Positions 60,011 through 64,000 of a DNA stretch of 64,000 nucleotides are shown piece by piece. The stretch is from Desmodus rotundus (taxonomy: Eukaryota > Chordata > Mammalia > Chiroptera > Phyllostomidae), in contig NC_071391.1 in NCBI RefSeq assembly GCF_022682495.2, forward strand, positions 79,821,161 to 79,885,160, in the 5' to 3' direction. The notes beneath the pieces are model-generated. The model was not told where the DNA came from. It worked only from the letters and a program-made list of their open reading frames with translations, and ran no database searches. A program made the translations under genes and the position numbers. Positions within the stretch are counted from its first letter, which is position 1. Each line of letters begins with the position of its first letter.

Positions 60011-60839
60011 ATAAACTGAGTGACAGTGGGAGCCAAGTACTTTTGAGAAGCAAGGCTGGCCTGGGAAAAGAAGTGTTACAGAAGGTAGGCGTGATTGCTG
60101 CATGGATAATTGAGAGAGGGCTATAGCCATTCACTGACAATGAAATGGTATACGATCCTGAAAGTCAACAAATACAATTTTATCCTACATAATTTAAAAA
60201 TGATTGAAATGTTCCATAAGTCTAGGAGGATAATCTTGCTTATCCTGGGTAAAATTACCTGAAGAAACTAAATATCAAGGTAATTCTACCTTCTGTTTTT
60301 CAGACATCAATAAAACATAAAATCCTGAGTAGGAAAAGGACTTTTTATTCAGATAGAAGCCAGGTGATCTGTGTTTAGTTGAGCATCATCTTTCAGGACT
60401 CCCCCTCCCATCATGCCATCTAGCCCTAGTCTCCTTGAGTAGTTAGCACATCTGTGTATACTTCTATGCAATTATAATTGGCTTACATGTGATACATGCT
60501 TTCAAGTCTCATCACTATGATTATGCATTGTTTATATAAATAACCTCCCCCAGAGCATCAAGGTCATTGTTTTTCTACAAGAGATGTGAAATCATAGAAT
60601 GTGAGAGAGTACATAACACAAAATTCTCATTTTACAAAACAAAACACTGAGCCCCAAGTATATTATACAAGCTTGCTTTGTATTACATATTCACTTAAAC
60701 AATGACAGAATCATTAAATTTTCAATAAATATTTCAATGACCTAATGTCCAAAAACATAAAGATGTTGTATATAAAGATGAATGACACAATCCCTGAGAT
60801 CAAGAATTTCACAATTTTCTCGGGACAAACACATAACAG
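60011..60839. other. Unassigned, possible MIR scrap
   Basis: No gene seen. 60590-60700 ('attctcattttacaaaacaa', 'actgagccccaag') resembles a reverse MIR core, weakly. Confidence 0.35.
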
Positions 60840-61250
60840 CAGAGTGTGTATTTGGCTTACATCTTTGGAGAACAGTTTGACAATATATAAGCTTTTAAAA
60901 AATGACTTTGGTCCTTCATTTTCACTCCCAAGAATTAATCCAATAGAAATAAACTTGGATGTAAGCAAAAATTTAGCCATAATGTGTTCTTTTTTCTTCT
61001 TTTAAAATAATAGTGTTATTTATGGGAGTGTAGCTATATTTCAGAATAAAATATGGTTTATTATACATGGAATTCTTTGTGGTCATTAAAACATATCTTG
61101 AGGAAGAACATTAACACAGAAAGATGATCATGGCATATTGTTTAGAAGGCAAAAGAGTATATACCATTGCAGTTTATGTATTATCAACCTATTTTTTAAA
61201 GTATATGTTTATGACTAGAAAAAAGCCTTTCAAAGTATTAACAGTAGTCA
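60840..61250 (+). repeat. Ancient L1 or HAL1-type remnant
   Basis: 'ttggagaacagtttgacaat', 'ccaagaattaatccaataga', 'atggaattctttgtggtcat' and 'aaagatgatcatggcatatt' follow the L1ME-type 3' end order on the + strand. Very eroded. Confidence 0.4.
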
Positions 61251-61284
61251 TCTCCAAATGGTAAATTACACACACTGTCTTTTT

Positions 61285-61701
61285 TAAATTTTTTTAATTT
61301 TTTATTTTTATTGTTATTCAATTAGAGTTGTATGCCTTTTCTCCCCATCCCTCCACCCCACCCCAGCTGAACCCACCTCCCTCCCCTACCCCCACCATCC
61401 CCCCCGATTTTGTCCATGTGTCCTTTATAATAGTTCCTGCAATCCCCTCTTCCCACTGTCCCCACCTCACTCCCCCCTGGCCACTGCTAGACAGTTCCCC
61501 CCCTCAATGTCTCTGGTGGTATTTTGTTTGCTTTTTTCTTTTGTTGATTATGTTCCAGTTAAAGGTGAGATCATATGGTATTTGTCCCTCACCGCCTGGC
61601 TTATTTCACTTAGCATAATGCTCTCCAGTTTCATCCATGCTGTTGCAAAGGGTATAAGCTCCTTCTTTCTCTCTGCTGTGTAGAATTCCATTGTGTAAAT
61701 A
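61285..61701 (-). mobile_element. 5'-truncated young LINE-1
   Basis: Nearly identical to 42132-42532 across the full 3' UTR and the ORF2 end, with only a handful of substitutions and one-base length changes. It breaks off at about 61701 in the ORF2 C-terminal coding region. Same lineage as the full-length nested L1; no clear TSD found. Confidence 0.92.
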
Positions 61702-63865
61702 TTCTGTTGGCTATATTTTATAATTTTTTTGCAATGAATACAAAAGTTATTCCAAAGAAAACCCAGCCCAAACTATATCTGGATATCAAGAGAACATTTA
61801 TTTCCTGAATATCTGGATCTATCCACAAGAAGCTAGAGAGTTGGAAGGTCTGACCTGTACCGACTCATTAATTAGTGATCCCTTGATTACGTGCAGTTGT
61901 TTTTCACTGAATTGTCTAAATTGAGCATTATATGTAAATACATTTAAAATTTTCAATAGAAGAAAGCCTAGGGCAAATGTTTTCTCTAAATCTTCACAAG
62001 GAAGAAATAAGTAAGTAATATCAGAACAAAAATGCTTTAATTTTTTTTCCAGAGCAAAAGAAAAGAGCTCTGCTCATTCTTTTTTTTTTTCTTTTTTTTG
62101 CCAGAGTTACTGACACTCTTCCATAGCAGCTGAATGTCCCTGCCAGTCTCCAAGGAGTCTCCCAAATCACCAAATATCTCACTGTATTCAGTACTGGTCA
62201 TGTGTTTTGATGGGTTCTACTTTTTGCATATTGGTAATTCAGGCAAATGTGCTAATTCTTTATTAGACAGAACAGCAAGTAACCCAAAACATCCCACTCT
62301 GCTGTTGTACAGGGTAGACATGTATTTTCGGGTTATTATATCTCACTAATGTCTATTCTCGACAAAGTGCTTTCAATCTATTAGGGAGGTGTTAGTATAA
62401 CATCAAAAGGATGAACACAGACAAATTTAATGGAAATGCTGCACCGAGGTCAGAGTGAAGACAATATTTACCTCTCAAAGACTTCCAGGCACTCAGACAG
62501 ATTAAATTAGAACAGGAATGAGTACATGTTCTTTTCTATTTACTTAGTTGGCAGAAGGTGCTTTATTTTACATTTTGATTACATAGCCATCATTGAAAAT
62601 GTATTTTATTTTAAAAATGTCACACCCTATCAGAGAATCTTGCTTCTTAAAGGAAGTGATGTAGTGTAAGGGGTCATATAAAGAGGGAAGAAGCGGAGGT
62701 GAATATCTCTGGGAATCTCATAATCCTTTCCCTTGAGTCCTCATTGATCCCAATTCTCAGCTCTTCCAGGAAGTTATTATGATTCCCATTTTACAGATGA
62801 ACAAACTGAGGTTAAGTTTCAGAGAGTTTAAGAAATCAATCTATGGTTGTACAGTTGGTTAAGTGGTAGCAACAGATTTCAGTCCAGGTTTGTCAGATCC
62901 CAAACCCTATGCCTTTTTAAAAGCACCCTATTGTTCCAGAAGTTTAGAGAGAATGAATGCCATAGTGTCAATGATAAATCAAAATGAAGGCAGAGATATC
63001 AGGTGACAGGGAAAGCTGGCACTTAGACATTGAAAATGTTCTACAAAATTGTCACACACTTTCTTACGTTGAATCGGCAGCACCTGGGTGAAATGTTGTA
63101 GTCAGAGAGGAGAATCTCTTCAGGTTATGTGCACCTTTGTACTCAGTGAGACAGAGTAGCTGCCTACACAGTCAAGAATAAGTGGCCATAATCTCTAGTG
63201 TTGAGTGGGCTTGCTCCTTGAAGGTGGAGCAGAGCTTGCAGGTCTGTGAACCCAGTGCCCACGAGAGTCAAACTAGATCAGCATGCTCCATACTTTACCT
63301 TGCTGACTGCCCATACCTAACTTCCCTTTGATTTTGCATCTGCCTCAGCCCTGTCTTTAGTGATTCATAATCTGTGATTCTACCATTAGAGATATGTTTC
63401 ATTGTTAGGGAGTAGAGGTGGGATGGCCTTGTCTCTTACTTTCTGATTTAGAGAATCAGGACTGAGCTTGTGGTAATCATTTCTCCATTGACCTCTAACA
63501 TTTAGCTCCATCGCTCATAAACTGTTCCCTTTGAAGCCTATTTGGGTCTGATCCTCTGCAACCCTTTTTTCAGGTATTCATGATCATGGTGAACTTCATA
63601 GGATTCTGCACCAAGAGAACCACTGAGTCACAGCCCTTCAGGCTTGAAGATTTAGCTAACACATGGCTCTTCCATGTCCCAAATTCTTAGGCCTTGTAAG
63701 ATGGCTGGTTACATTTAAAAGTCTAAAATCATGGAATTGTAACTTTGACCTTAGAAGTTAATAGGGTTAAATCTCAAATCTCTCCCAGTTGAACTACTTC
63801 CCCACTTGACAATAATTTTTGGAAAATTTGGTGTTTTGAGGGGGGGCCCTAAAAATTCCTGAATT
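61702..63865. other. Unassigned, with one MIR
   Basis: No gene seen. 62770-62935 ('cccattttacagatgaacaa', 'gtacagttggttaagtggta') is a reverse MIR SINE of fair quality. The rest is unassigned. Confidence 0.5.
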
Positions 63866-64000
63866 TACAAGATAAGGTGGGAGTTATGAACACCAGTAAA
63901 CCTGCTGGAGGAGAGAACCCACCAACAAAAGAACCACCAACAGGTAAAACCCAAATACAACAAGAGAGCCCACACATACAGAAAAAAGAACAACCCTAGA
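63866..64000 (+). mobile_element. Start of another LINE-1, cut by window end
   Basis: 'acaagataaggtgggagtta', 'cagtaaacctgctggagg', 'gagaacccaccaacaaaaga' and 'caagagagcccacacataca' match 23023-23130, the leader of the + strand L1. The element continues past 64000, so neither its coding state nor its length is known. Confidence 0.82.

Overview
This window is mammalian nuclear DNA, most likely from a bat. Three copies of a tRNA-derived SINE of the bat VES type, two 'half-LINE-1' (HAL1) elements and a recently active LINE-1 lineage sit on a background of old mammalian repeats (MIR, L2, MER5A-like hAT remnants, L1M-type LINE-1). The recent L1 activity and the VES copies argue against a pteropodid; I cannot name the family or species. 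I found no host exon, RNA gene, CpG-island promoter of a host gene, CRISPR array or prokaryotic feature. It reads as intergenic or deep-intronic sequence. By my rough sum about half of it is recognisable transposable element.

Layout. 1-7.3 kb: mostly unassigned sequence with MIR and L2 remnants and two LTR-like segments. 7.5-9.5 kb: two old L1 copies with their 5' sides facing each other, the second with a large internal deletion. 9.5-15.2 kb: unassigned sequence, MIRs, one VES SINE. 15.25-18.4 kb: two related LTR-like segments in opposite orientation. 18.6-19.75 kb: an L1 insertion with a twin-priming inversion and target-site duplications (TSDs). 20.3-22.9 kb: ancient L1. 23.0-28.3 kb: a nearly full L1 on the + strand with both ORFs broken. 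28.4-36.4 kb: a compound microsatellite, MIR, an ancient L1 and MER5A. 36.46-38.86 kb: a full-length HAL1 with two successive 3' ends inside one TSD pair. 40.3-50.4 kb: a three-level nest. An L1M 3' UTR was split by a HAL1, which was split by a full-length L1 on the - strand, and that L1 carries an LTR inside its own 5' UTR. 50.5-64 kb: MIR, a hAT element with terminal inverted repeats (TIRs) and TSD, VES, ancient L1, MER5A, several truncated L1s, and the start of one more L1 cut by the window end.

The only open reading frame I call protein-coding is the 310-residue ORF1 of the nested L1 (46226-47158, -). The partner ORF2 carries four lesions relative to the other copy in the window. The elements do not work together as a host system; the logic of the region is successive retrotransposition. 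The observations most worth checking are a recursive-splice-like CAG|GTGAG after a long polypyrimidine tract in the L1 5' UTR, the HAL1 with a doubled 3' end, the LTR with a 29-bp-period repeat inside the L1 5' UTR, an exact 30-bp palindrome inside a MER5A copy, and a snap-back hairpin at an L1 5' edge. I did not find a convincing new biological system. All family names rest on recognition by eye, without a repeat library.
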